The notes under the pieces: model-generated
What the model saw: the letters and a program-made list of their open reading frames with translations, nothing else
What the model was told of the DNA's origin: nothing
The model's database searches: none
Made by a program: the position numbers and the translations under genes
Assembly: GCF_012524075.1 (NCBI RefSeq)
Contig: NZ_JAAZUI010000001.1
Span: 186,001-250,000, forward strand
Direction of reading: 5' to 3'
Origin: Lutibacter sp. B1
GTDB lineage: Bacteria > Bacteroidota > Bacteroidia > Flavobacteriales > Flavobacteriaceae
Length of the DNA: 64,000 nt
Shown here: positions 26,312-34,213 of the stretch, piece by piece
Layout: each line of letters begins with the position of its first letter
Numbering within the stretch: the first letter of the stretch is position 1

Positions 26312-26324
26312 GCGAACGTTCGCT
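26311..26324. promoter_or_regulatory. Perfect palindrome AGCGAACGTTCGCT, probable RamB-type operator
   Basis: This 14-base perfect palindrome lies between aceB and the divergent ramB-like gene and touches the -33 element of the aceB promoter. A related half-site, TTTCGCTAA, occurs at 26354-26362 beside the regulator's own -7 box. The pairing of palindrome and half-site suggests the regulator binds both. This assignment is inferred. Confidence 0.65.
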
Positions 26325-26368
26325 AATTTATATATTTTCGTTTATTTTTATTATTTCGCTAAAAATTG

Positions 26369-26376
26369 TATCTTTG
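26369..26376 (+). promoter_or_regulatory. -7 element TATCTTTG of the ramB-like gene
   Basis: An exact TAnnTTTG match ends four bases before the ATG at 26381, so the message would be nearly leaderless, like that of the marR gene at 1174. Confidence 0.5.
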
Positions 26377-26380
26377 AATT

Positions 26381-27856
26381 ATGAATATCGAAGAAGAATA
26401 TATCAGATTAATCTTTGGATTGAAATTAAAGCAAATTAGGACAGAGAAAAATTTGTCGTTATTTGGCTTATCCAAACTTACAAACATCTCAAAATCATAC
26501 CTTAACGAAATTGAAAAAGGAAAAAAATACCCAAAAACCGATAAAATTGCTTTGTTATCTCAGGTATTGGAAACTCCTTATGACAACTTGGTTTCATTAA
26601 AACTGGATAAAAATTTAGCGCCTTTAGGTGAAATATTGCAATCTAAAATATTAAAGGAAATTCCTCTAGATTTATTCGGAATACAAGAAGCAGATCTAAT
26701 TGATATAATTTCTAACGCACCTGCTAAAGTAAATGCATTTATAAGCACACTTATTGAAATTGCAAAACACTACAACCTTTCACGTGAAAGTTTTTTCTTA
26801 GCTGCTTTACGTTCCTACCAAGAAGCTCATAATAATTATTTTGAAGATATTGAACAAAGTGTTGAAAAGTTTGCAAAAGCCTATCAAGTTAATTTAAACG
26901 AAAAAATAAAATCTGAAGATTTAGAAGAAATTTTAATTGAAGAATTTAACTACACCATTATAAACAATGGTTTATCTCAATACAAAAATTTAAAGGAGTT
27001 ACGTTGTGTTTTTATACCAAAAACAAAAACACTTTTGTTGAGTGATACTATTGTTGAATCTCAAAAAACTTTTATTTATGCTAAAGAAATTGCTTATAAC
27101 TATTTAAACTTAAAAGATAGGTTGTATACTTTTTCATGGATTAAGTTTGACAGCTTTGATCAAGTTTTAAATAATTTTATTGCTTCATATTTTGCCGGTG
27201 CTTTGATAATACCAAAACAAGCTATTGAAAATCAATTGAAATATTTTTTCAATCAAGAAAAATGGGATAGCAATTTATTTAATGAAATGATCACTCGTTT
27301 TACCGATTCTCCTGAGACGTATTACCAACGCTTAACCAATATATTACCTAAGGTTTTTCATTTTAAAAATTTATTTTTCTTACGATTTACCAATAAAGAA
27401 GGTACTAATAGTTATAAGCTTTCTAAAGAATTACATATCACTCAATTACAGCCTCCAACAGCAAATGAAACCCATGAACATTATTGTAGACGCTGGATTT
27501 CAATAGAAATTTTTGAAAGCATACATAAAAACGAAATCACTACAAAAGCACAGATATCTTATTACCCGGAGTTTGACACAAGCTATTTAGTTATTTCGAG
27601 TGCTACACCTGATCCTTTTAAAGAAAATTATAACAGAAGTATCAATATAGGTTTACTTATTTCCCCTCTTCTTACAAGCAAACTCAATTTTTTAAATGAT
27701 ACATCAATACTAACCAAAAATGTGGGAGTTACTTGTGAACATTGTCCTATAAAAGATTGTGATGTTAGAGTTTGTGAAGCAACTGAACTACAAAAAGTTG
27801 CCGAAAACGAAACTATTGCCAATACTGTTCAGCAAATAATAAATGATTATTCTTAA
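26381..27856 (+). CDS. RamB-like XRE regulator of acetate / glyoxylate metabolism
   Basis: 491 residues. An N-terminal XRE helix-turn-helix (about residues 13-67, SLFGLSKLTNISKSYLNEIE) is followed by an IrrE-like segment that lacks an HExxH motif. The C-terminal part is typical of the short-chain fatty acyl regulator family and ends with a cysteine cluster, CEHCPIKDCDVRVC (about 451-464). The architecture and length match RamB of Corynebacterium, which controls aceA and aceB. Here the gene is divergent from aceBA, the same functional link. The Cys cluster may bind metal or sense redox state. A parS-like palindrome lies within the coding region. Confidence 0.85.
   Translation: MNIEEEYIRLIFGLKLKQIRTEKNLSLFGLSKLTNISKSYLNEIEKGKKYPKTDKIALLSQVLETPYDNLVSLKLDKNLAPLGEILQSKILKEIPLDLFGIQEADLIDIISNAPAKVNAFISTLIEIAKHYNLSRESFFLAALRSYQEAHNNYFEDIEQSVEKFAKAYQVNLNEKIKSEDLEEILIEEFNYTIINNGLSQYKNLKELRCVFIPKTKTLLLSDTIVESQKTFIYAKEIAYNYLNLKDRLYTFSWIKFDSFDQVLNNFIASYFAGALIIPKQAIENQLKYFFNQEKWDSNLFNEMITRFTDSPETYYQRLTNILPKVFHFKNLFFLRFTNKEGTNSYKLSKELHITQLQPPTANETHEHYCRRWISIEIFESIHKNEITTKAQISYYPEFDTSYLVISSATPDPFKENYNRSINIGLLISPLLTSKLNFLNDTSILTKNVGVTCEHCPIKDCDVRVCEATELQKVAENETIANTVQQIINDYS
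26777..26790. other. parS-like palindrome CTTTCACGTGAAAG inside the ramB-like gene
   Basis: The inner 12 bases TTTCACGTGAAA are identical to the core of the widely conserved parS site (TGTTTCACGTGAAACA). The two outer bases on each side differ. The site lies about 13 kb from parB, a typical distance. It also encodes Leu-Ser-Arg-Glu-Ser in frame, so coding constraint could explain part of it. Confidence 0.35.
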
Positions 27857-28575
27857 AATTGCATAGGAACTTCAATAAAAAGCAAATCGGTATTGCTTAT
27901 AGAATTTAAAGAGACGCTCTCGGTTTTAAATAAACCAATAGCATCTCTTTTTGTTAGTAGCTCGTTATCAATACTAATTTCTCCATCAATTACCATCATA
28001 TAAACTCCATGATTGATAGATTTTAGCGTATAAGTGAATTCTTTATTTTTTTCTAAATTGATTCTCGAAATTTGAGCATCTTGATGAATTTTTAACGAAC
28101 CTTCCAATTCTTCATCAATAGAAGAAACAAGAACTTGTAATTTATTATTCCGCTTATCACTTTTAAATTTCTTTTGATCATACCTTGGCTCAACATCAAC
28201 TTTATTTGGAATGATCCAAATTTGAAACAAATTGATTTTTTCTGTAGCTGAATTATTCATTTCTGAATGTTGCAAACCACTTCCGGCAGACATTACTTGC
28301 ACTTCTACTGTTTCTATAGGAATCCATTTGTTACCCATAGAATCTCTGTGCTTTAATGATCCTTCTAATGGAATAGTAATAATTTCCATATTATCGTGTG
28401 GATGTGTGCCAAAACCCATACCTGCATCAATAAAATCATCGTTTAAAACCCGTAAGGCTCCAAAATTTATTTTTTCCGGATTGAAATAATTAGAAAAACT
28501 AAACGAATAATTTGCATTTAGCCAACCATAATTTGCCTTACCTCTATCTTCTGCTTTATGAACAATTTTATTCAT
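27853..28575 (-). CDS. Pirin family protein
   Basis: 240 residues in a bicupin arrangement. The N-terminal cupin has GFGTHPHDNMEIITIPLEG (about 54-72) and then SLKHRDSMG, supplying the metal-binding His and Glu residues. QVMSAGSGLQHSEMN near 92 follows. Pirins are iron cupins; some, such as YhhW/YhaK, show quercetinase activity. It lies next to a MarR regulator and an FMN reductase, all leftward, which suggests a redox or electrophile response. The gene ends four bases into the converging ramB-like gene. Confidence 0.9.
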   Translation of the reverse strand: MNKIVHKAEDRGKANYGWLNANYSFSFSNYFNPEKINFGALRVLNDDFIDAGMGFGTHPHDNMEIITIPLEGSLKHRDSMGNKWIPIETVEVQVMSAGSGLQHSEMNNSATEKINLFQIWIIPNKVDVEPRYDQKKFKSDKRNNKLQVLVSSIDEELEGSLKIHQDAQISRINLEKNKEFTYTLKSINHGVYMMVIDGEISIDNELLTKRDAIGLFKTESVSLNSISNTDLLFIEVPMQF

Positions 28576-28591
28576 TTCTCTTTTTTAAATA

Positions 28592-29029
28592 TTATCTTAT
28601 TTTATCTAAAAGCTTGTTTAAAATTTTAGCTTCATCTTCACTAATCGTATTCAATTGTTTATCAAAATCATCTAAATTGATTTTATTTAAAAGCTCCAAT
28701 CCTTTTTCTGATATTTTTACATAAACCACTCTTCTGTCATTTTCACAACGAGTTCGTTCAATTAATTTTTTGTCACGTAACTTATCCATTAATCTTGTTG
28801 AGTTAGGCGATTTATGAATCATTCTTTCTTTAACTGTATTTACAGTAATTGCGGTACCTGCACCTCGTAAAATTCGTAAAATATTGTATTGCTGAACAGA
28901 TATTTTGAATGGTTTTAAACGCTCATTTTCAATATTCTCCAGCCAATTGGCAGTATATTTAATATTGATAAATGCTTTTACCCTTTCATTTGGAAATTTT
29001 GAATTAATATCTTTAGCAATATCACCCAT
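28592..29029 (-). CDS. MarR-family regulator of the pirin / FMN reductase cluster
   Basis: 145 residues, usual MarR length. The winged helix covers about 40-110, with VNTVKERMIHKSPNSTRLMDKLRDKKLIER as recognition helix and the wing at CENDRRVVYVKIS. It lies between the FMN reductase (5 bases upstream) and pirin (16 bases downstream), so the three genes form one unit. C93 at the base of the wing could be a redox switch as in OhrR-type proteins, though OhrR uses a cysteine elsewhere. Its probable operator TACCTAGGTA lies at the operon promoter. Confidence 0.9.
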   Translation of the reverse strand: MGDIAKDINSKFPNERVKAFINIKYTANWLENIENERLKPFKISVQQYNILRILRGAGTAITVNTVKERMIHKSPNSTRLMDKLRDKKLIERTRCENDRRVVYVKISEKGLELLNKINLDDFDKQLNTISEDEAKILNKLLDKIR

Positions 29030-29034
29030 TACTA

Positions 29035-29568
29035 CTATAATGCTTTACTTAAATCTGCAGTTAGTTGAACTAATTTTTCTTTCAATTCTTCATTTACAAC
29101 CTCTCCATCTTTAAAATTATCATAAAAAGAAGGAAAAGCCAAACTTCCAATAATATTTGCTCCCAAGTATGGAAATCTGTCCAACGCAATATTTAAAAGT
29201 GTAGCTCCACCAAAACCACCCGGCGAAGCAGTTAATAATAACATTGGTTTTTCTCTCCAAACTTTATTTTCTATTCTAGAAAGCCAATCCAACGCATTTT
29301 TGAAAGCTACAGAATAAACACCATTGTGTTCAGCTAAACAGATTACAAAACCATCAGCTGTATCAAAAACTTCATTTAAATCCTCTGCTCCTTTCGGGTG
29401 CCCTTTTTCATTTTCAACATCAACAGAATACATTTCCATTTCAAAATCGTTTAAATCAACTTTCGTTAATTCAACATCTGGTAACAAACCTGCTGTATAT
29501 TCAGCTAATTGCTTAGTAATTGAACTTTTACTATTGCTTCCTCCTAGTGTAACTATATTTTTTTTCAT
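29035..29568 (-). CDS. NAD(P)H-dependent FMN reductase
   Basis: 177 residues with the flavodoxin-like fold of the NADPH-dependent FMN reductase family. The FMN phosphate loop is GGSNSKSSITKQLAEY near residues 9-24, and GFVICLAEHNGVYSVAFKNALDWLSR near 73-98 holds the family box with the stacking residues. LLLTASPGGFGGATLL follows near 110. It reduces FMN, quinones or azo compounds using NAD(P)H in the cytoplasm. It is the first gene of a reductase-marR-pirin unit. Confidence 0.9.
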   Translation of the reverse strand: MKKNIVTLGGSNSKSSITKQLAEYTAGLLPDVELTKVDLNDFEMEMYSVDVENEKGHPKGAEDLNEVFDTADGFVICLAEHNGVYSVAFKNALDWLSRIENKVWREKPMLLLTASPGGFGGATLLNIALDRFPYLGANIIGSLAFPSFYDNFKDGEVVNEELKEKLVQLTADLSKAL

Positions 29569-29592
29569 TTTTATAATTTAGTGTTTATGGTA

Positions 29593-29600
29593 CAAATATA
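29593..29600 (-). promoter_or_regulatory. -7 element TATATTTG of the FMN reductase-marR-pirin unit
   Basis: The complement of CAAATATA is an exact TAnnTTTG match, 25 bases before the ATG at 29568. Where a -33 box would fall, the palindrome TACCTAGGTA is found. Confidence 0.55.
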
Positions 29601-29619
29601 GTAAAATTAATTATATATT

Positions 29620-29629
29620 TACCTAGGTA
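29620..29629. promoter_or_regulatory. Palindrome TACCTAGGTA, probable MarR operator
   Basis: A 10-base perfect palindrome about 20 bases upstream of the -7 box of the reductase-marR-pirin unit, the position of the -33 element. A partial half-site, AAGGTATA, lies at 29639-29646. Binding by the MarR encoded in the unit is inferred. Confidence 0.5.
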
Positions 29630-29705
29630 TTTATTTACAAGGTATATTTTAAAGATTATTTAACATTCATTTTGTACTTTAGCTATGAATTAAAGCAGTG
29701 TATAA

Positions 29706-31334
29706 ATGGACTTAAACTTCAATAAAAACGAAGATTACAACAAACTCCAATTGTCTGAACTAAAAAAAAGACTCTTAAAAGTTTATAAAGGCGGCGGCGA
29801 TAAAAAAATTGAAAAACACAAAGAAAAAGGCAAGTTAACCGCAAGAGAACGTATAGATTATTTATTTGACAAGAATAGTGAATCAATTGAAATTGGCGCA
29901 CTTGCAGGTGAAGATATGTATAAAGAACATGGCGGTTGCCCTTCAGGTGGTGTGGTTGTTAAAATTGGATATATTAAAAATAAACAATGTATTGTTGTTG
30001 CAAATGATGCAACAGTAAAAGCCGGAGCTTGGTTTCCTATAACCGGTAAAAAGAATTTACGCGCTCAAGAAATTGCCATTGAAAACAAATTACCCATTAT
30101 TTATTTAGTTGACAGTGCCGGTGTGTATTTACCTATGCAAGACGAAATTTTTCCGGATAAAGAACATTTTGGACGCATTTTTAGAAATAATGCAGTAATG
30201 AGCAGTATGGGAATTACTCAAATTTCTGCAATTATGGGAAGTTGTGTTGCCGGCGGAGCTTACTTACCAATTATGAGTGATGAAGCTATGATTGTTGATA
30301 AAACAGGAAGCATTTTTTTAGCAGGAAGTTATTTGGTAAAAGCGGCTATTGGAGAAAGTATTGACAACGAAACTTTAGGCGGAGCAACAGCTCACTGTGA
30401 AATTAGTGGTGTTACAGATTACAAAGCGAAAGATGACTATGATGCTTTAGATAAAATTAAAAACATTATTGATAAAATTGGTGATTTTGACAAAGCCGGA
30501 TTTAATAGAGATAAACCCAAACCACCAATTGAAGATTCTGATGATATTTTTGGTATTATCCCACAATCTAGAACAGATCAATATGAGGTTCGTGGTATCC
30601 TTGAACGTATTGTTGACAATTCTGAATTTCAAGAATACAAAAAAGATTATGGCAAAACAATTGTGTGCGCCTATGCGCGCATAGATGGCTGGGCAGTTGG
30701 TATAGTTGCCAACCAACGCAAAGTGGTTAAAAATGCCAATAAAGAAATGCAATTTGGAGGCGTAATTTATTCTGATTCTGCTGATAAAGCAACCCGATTT
30801 ATAGCAAACTGCAATCAGAAAAAGATTCCATTGGTATTTTTTCAAGATGTAACAGGTTTTATGGTTGGCAGTAAAAGTGAACACGGTGGTATTATAAAAG
30901 ATGGAGCTAAAATGGTAAATGCAGTAAGCAATTCTGTTGTTCCAAAATTCACCATTATAATTGGTAACTCTTACGGAGCCGGAAATTACGCCATGTGCGG
31001 TAAAGCCTACGATCCAAGGTTAATTGTTGCTTGGCCTTCTGCACGATTAGCGGTTATGGGAGGCGAACAAGCCGCTAAAGTTTTACTCCAAATTGAAACT
31101 GCTTCCTTAAAAAAACAAGGAGAAAAAATTTCAAAAGAAAAAGAAGAGCAAATTTTAAAATCAATTCAAGAAAAATACAACGCACAAACATCTCCTTATT
31201 ATGCGGCTGCACATTTATGGACTGACGCTGTTATAAATCCGCTTGATACACGAAAATGGATTAGTATGGGCATTGAAGCAGCCAACCATGCTCCTATTGA
31301 AAAACCATTTAACTTAGGTGTTATTCAAGTTTAA
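29706..31334 (+). CDS. Acyl-CoA carboxylase carboxyltransferase (beta) subunit, methylcrotonyl-CoA type
   Basis: 542 residues with the two crotonase-like halves of biotin-dependent carboxyltransferases. The N-terminal half has KLTARERIDYLFD near 42, CPSGGVVVKIGY near 77 and GSCVAGGAYLPIMSDE near 178. The C-terminal half has FFQDVTGFMVGSKSEHGGIIKDGAKM near 376-401, NSYGAGNYAMCGKAYDPR near 418 and WPSARLAVMGGEQAA near 440. Length and the ending (SPYYAAAHLWTDAVINPLDTRK) fit methylcrotonyl-CoA carboxylase (leucine breakdown) better than propionyl-CoA carboxylase. No biotin subunit is nearby. A 14-base GC-rich palindrome lies at 30671-30684. Confidence 0.88.
   Translation: MDLNFNKNEDYNKLQLSELKKRLLKVYKGGGDKKIEKHKEKGKLTARERIDYLFDKNSESIEIGALAGEDMYKEHGGCPSGGVVVKIGYIKNKQCIVVANDATVKAGAWFPITGKKNLRAQEIAIENKLPIIYLVDSAGVYLPMQDEIFPDKEHFGRIFRNNAVMSSMGITQISAIMGSCVAGGAYLPIMSDEAMIVDKTGSIFLAGSYLVKAAIGESIDNETLGGATAHCEISGVTDYKAKDDYDALDKIKNIIDKIGDFDKAGFNRDKPKPPIEDSDDIFGIIPQSRTDQYEVRGILERIVDNSEFQEYKKDYGKTIVCAYARIDGWAVGIVANQRKVVKNANKEMQFGGVIYSDSADKATRFIANCNQKKIPLVFFQDVTGFMVGSKSEHGGIIKDGAKMVNAVSNSVVPKFTIIIGNSYGAGNYAMCGKAYDPRLIVAWPSARLAVMGGEQAAKVLLQIETASLKKQGEKISKEKEEQILKSIQEKYNAQTSPYYAAAHLWTDAVINPLDTRKWISMGIEAANHAPIEKPFNLGVIQV
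30671..30684. other. Palindrome CTATGCGCGCATAG inside the carboxyltransferase gene
   Basis: A perfect 14-base palindrome that contains the 12-base sequence of the fad operon operator (1138-1149) and one more shared base on the right. It encodes part of AYARID with GCG and CGC codons, which are uncommon here. Confidence 0.4.
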
Positions 31335-31339
31335 AATTG

Positions 31340-31370
31340 TTGTAAAAACACTTTGTAATATTTACATTTG
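31340..31370 (+). promoter_or_regulatory. Promoter of the yebC-like gene, TTG-N20-TACATTTG
   Basis: TTG at 31340-31342, a 20-base spacer and an exact -7 box TACATTTG at 31363-31370. The ATG is at 31395. It lies in the 60-base gap after the carboxyltransferase gene, so yebC can be read independently. Confidence 0.7.
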
Positions 31371-31394
31371 CATCACTTAAAATAATAGTAAATT

Positions 31395-32111
31395 ATGGGA
31401 AGAGCCTTTGAATTTAGAAAAGCAAGAAAAATGAAGCGTTGGTCTGCAATGGCAAAAACATTTACCAGAATTGGTAAAGATATTGTGATGGCTGTAAAGG
31501 AAGGAGGTCCTAATCCGGAAACCAATGCGCGTTTAAGAGCTGTAATTCAAAATGCTAAGGCAGCAAACATGCCTAAAGATAATGTTGAACGTGCCATAAA
31601 AAAAGCAAGCGATAAAGATACTGCAGATTATAAAGAAGTTTTATTTGAAGGTTACGCTCCGCATGGAATTGCTGTAGTGATTGAAACAGCAACCGACAAT
31701 AATAACAGAACTGTTGCCAATGTGAGAGCTGCTTTTAACAAATGTGATGGAAACCTTGGTACTTCAGGCTCTGTAATTTTTATGTTTGATCATACGTGTA
31801 ATTTCAGAATAAAATCAGAAGATCTAAAAATGGATTTGGAAGAATTTGAATTAGAATTGATTGATTTTGAAGTTGAAGAAGTTTTTGATGACGAAGATGG
31901 TATTGTAATTTATGCGCCTTTTGAACAATTTGGTGCCATTCAAAAATATTTGGAAGAAAATAATTTAGAAATTCTATCATCGGGTTTTGAACGTATCCCA
32001 ACTACTACAACAAAACTTTCTGAAGAGCAACAAGCTGATGTTGAAAAATTATTAGAACGCTTGGAAGAGGATGATGACGTTCAAAATGTATATCATTCAA
32101 TGGAAATGTAA
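31395..32111 (+). CDS. YebC/PmpR family DNA-binding regulator
   Basis: 238 residues, family length. The N-terminus is GRAFEFRKARKMKRWSAMAK, a basic segment of the YebC fold, followed by IGKDIVMAVKEGGPNPETNARLR and AKAANMPKDNVERAIKKAS. The central VLFEGYAPHGIAVVIETATDNNNRT and NLGTSGSVIFMFD are also diagnostic. The acidic C-terminus (EEDDDVQNVYHSMEM) is typical. YebC proteins were classed as transcription regulators; recent work places some at the ribosome on proline stretches. It is followed after five bases by the zinc-ribbon gene. Confidence 0.95.
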   Translation: MGRAFEFRKARKMKRWSAMAKTFTRIGKDIVMAVKEGGPNPETNARLRAVIQNAKAANMPKDNVERAIKKASDKDTADYKEVLFEGYAPHGIAVVIETATDNNNRTVANVRAAFNKCDGNLGTSGSVIFMFDHTCNFRIKSEDLKMDLEEFELELIDFEVEEVFDDEDGIVIYAPFEQFGAIQKYLEENNLEILSSGFERIPTTTTKLSEEQQADVEKLLERLEEDDDVQNVYHSMEM

Positions 32112-32116
32112 CTACT

Positions 32117-32449
32117 ATGATTTTATTTGGCAAAAAAACTTCTGAATTAAAATTTAAAATACCTAAGGAAGTTATTTGTCCAAATTGCAATACAAGTAAC
32201 ACTACAAAAGTATCTGTAATAGGTATTTATAAACACTTACTTCATATTCCCTTTTTATCTGGCGGGAAGTTCGGTAAATCTATCTGCAATAACTGCAATA
32301 AGACTTTTGAACTAAATAATATGCCTAACAGTGTTAAGTTAGCTTACTATGAACTAAAAGAAACAGTAAAAACACCATTTTGGTTTTATATTGGTTTGAT
32401 TGGCATAAAAGCGCTGGTTTTGGTTAAAATTTTCAGCAGATACTTTTAA
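32117..32449 (+). CDS. Small zinc-ribbon membrane protein
   Basis: 110 residues. Two CxxC pairs (CPNCNTSN near 22 and CNNCNKTF near 56) make a zinc ribbon resembling that of rubredoxin-like proteins with a short spacer of hydrophobic residues. A single membrane helix follows at about 88-106. Similar ribbon-plus-helix proteins are common in Bacteroidota without a known function. It starts five bases after the yebC stop, so it is co-transcribed, and is followed by the SulP gene 43 bases later. Confidence 0.7.
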   Translation: MILFGKKTSELKFKIPKEVICPNCNTSNTTKVSVIGIYKHLLHIPFLSGGKFGKSICNNCNKTFELNNMPNSVKLAYYELKETVKTPFWFYIGLIGIKALVLVKIFSRYF

Positions 32450-32492
32450 AGTAAAAAAAACAATTTAATACTCCAAATCAACCAAGGTATAT

Positions 32493-34139
32493 ATGGAAGA
32501 TATATTTAGACCTAAGTTTTTCAGCATTTTAAAAATTGGAATTTCTAAAAAACAAATTTCATCAGACATTTTTGCAGGTATTGTTGTTGGCATAGTTGCT
32601 TTACCTCTTGCAATTGCCTTTGCTGTAGCTTCAGGAGTATCACCTGAAAAAGGGATAATAACAGCAATTATTGCGGGATTTTTAATTTCATTATTAGGAG
32701 GTAGCAGAGTGCAAATTGGAGGTCCAACCGGTGCTTTTATTATTATTATATATGGGATTATCGAAAAATATGGTATAAATGGCCTCATTATTTCAACTTT
32801 AATGGCTGGTGTTATATTGATATTATTTGGATTACTAAAATTAGGCTCTTTATTAAAATATTTCCCTCATTCACTAGTTGTTGGGTTTACCAGTGGCATA
32901 GCTTTAGTTATTTTTTCAACTCAAATTAGAGATGCCCTTGGTTTAGAAATAGCTGAAGTACCCTCAGGTTTTATTGATAAATGGAAAGTGTTTTATGCTC
33001 ATTTAGATGATGTCAATTACTATGCATTGGCCGTTACCTTATTTACAATTTTTATAGTTTTACTATTTACTAAATTAAAAACAAAAATTCCAGGATCATT
33101 TATTGCAATCCTTTTTATCACAATTATTGTTCAAATATTTCACATTCCGGTAACAACAATTGAATCTTTTTTTGGCGATATTCCGGCACATTTTAATTTT
33201 GTTGTTCCACATTTTGAATTAAATAATTTATCTATTTACATACAGCCGGCATTAACAATTGCACTATTAGGAGGAATTGAGTCATTACTTTCTGCAGTAG
33301 TTTCCGATGGTATGATTGGTGGCAATCACCGTTCAAATACAGAATTAATTGCCCAAGGCTGTGCTAATATAATTACTCCGTTTTTGGGGGGAATTCCTGC
33401 TACCGGAGCAATAGCAAGAACTGCTACAAATGTAAAAAATGGAGGAAGAACTCCAATTGCAGGTATGACTCATGCAATTACATTACTGCTAATTATGTTA
33501 TTTTTTGGGCAATGGGCTAAATTAATTCCAATGTCCGTTTTAGCCGGGGTTTTAATTATTGTTGCTTATAATATGAGTGAATGGCGTACTTTTCGCTCAA
33601 TTTTACATAGCTCTTCTTTTGATATTATAATTTTGTTTAGTACTTTTTTATTAACAGTATTAGTGGATTTAACAGTAGCAATTGAAGTTGGTATTGTATT
33701 GTCTGCTTTATTATTTATGAGAAGAATGTCTAAAATGGGAGCAAATTTACCTGAGAATATTGATAATGACTTAATTGAAGATTATTCAAGTTTACCAAAA
33801 GATTTTTCAATTTATGAAATCAGTGGGCCTTTATTTTTTGCTTCGGCCAAGCAATATGCTGAAGTTATAAAAAATTTAGGTTTTACCAGTAAAATATTAA
33901 TTATTCGGATGCGACACGTACCATTTATTGATGCTACGGCTGTACATAATTTTTTAGAAGTTTTAAAAATTTTAAAGGAAACTTCCGAAGTTACAATAGT
34001 GGTTTCAGGAGTGAGACCAGATGTGCTTAAAGACTTAGAAAAAAATGGAATTATTTCCATTATTGGTAAGGGAAATATTTTTGATTCATTTAATAATGCT
34101 TTAAAACATGCTGATAAAATTTATGAATCTAAATATTAG
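32493..34139 (+). CDS. SulP family anion transporter with STAS domain
   Basis: 548 residues. The membrane part (about 20-400, 10-14 helices) begins with SSDIFAGIVVGIVALPLAIAFAVASGV, the conserved first helix, and has GGSRVQIGGPTGAFIIII near 70, which forms part of the anion site. A cytoplasmic STAS domain follows (about 430-535, EISGPLFFASAKQY, IDATAVHNFLEVL). SulP proteins move sulfate, bicarbonate, nitrate or dicarboxylates, usually with Na+ or H+. No sulfur-assimilation or carbonic-anhydrase gene is adjacent, so the substrate is open. Confidence 0.93.
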   Translation: MEDIFRPKFFSILKIGISKKQISSDIFAGIVVGIVALPLAIAFAVASGVSPEKGIITAIIAGFLISLLGGSRVQIGGPTGAFIIIIYGIIEKYGINGLIISTLMAGVILILFGLLKLGSLLKYFPHSLVVGFTSGIALVIFSTQIRDALGLEIAEVPSGFIDKWKVFYAHLDDVNYYALAVTLFTIFIVLLFTKLKTKIPGSFIAILFITIIVQIFHIPVTTIESFFGDIPAHFNFVVPHFELNNLSIYIQPALTIALLGGIESLLSAVVSDGMIGGNHRSNTELIAQGCANIITPFLGGIPATGAIARTATNVKNGGRTPIAGMTHAITLLLIMLFFGQWAKLIPMSVLAGVLIIVAYNMSEWRTFRSILHSSSFDIIILFSTFLLTVLVDLTVAIEVGIVLSALLFMRRMSKMGANLPENIDNDLIEDYSSLPKDFSIYEISGPLFFASAKQYAEVIKNLGFTSKILIIRMRHVPFIDATAVHNFLEVLKILKETSEVTIVVSGVRPDVLKDLEKNGIISIIGKGNIFDSFNNALKHADKIYESKY

Positions 34140-34213
34140 TTAAAAATAATATTACGCTCTTTCTAACTTCCGGTTAATAGTTTTTGTTTTATTTTTTTGT
34201 AGTTCTATAAAAA

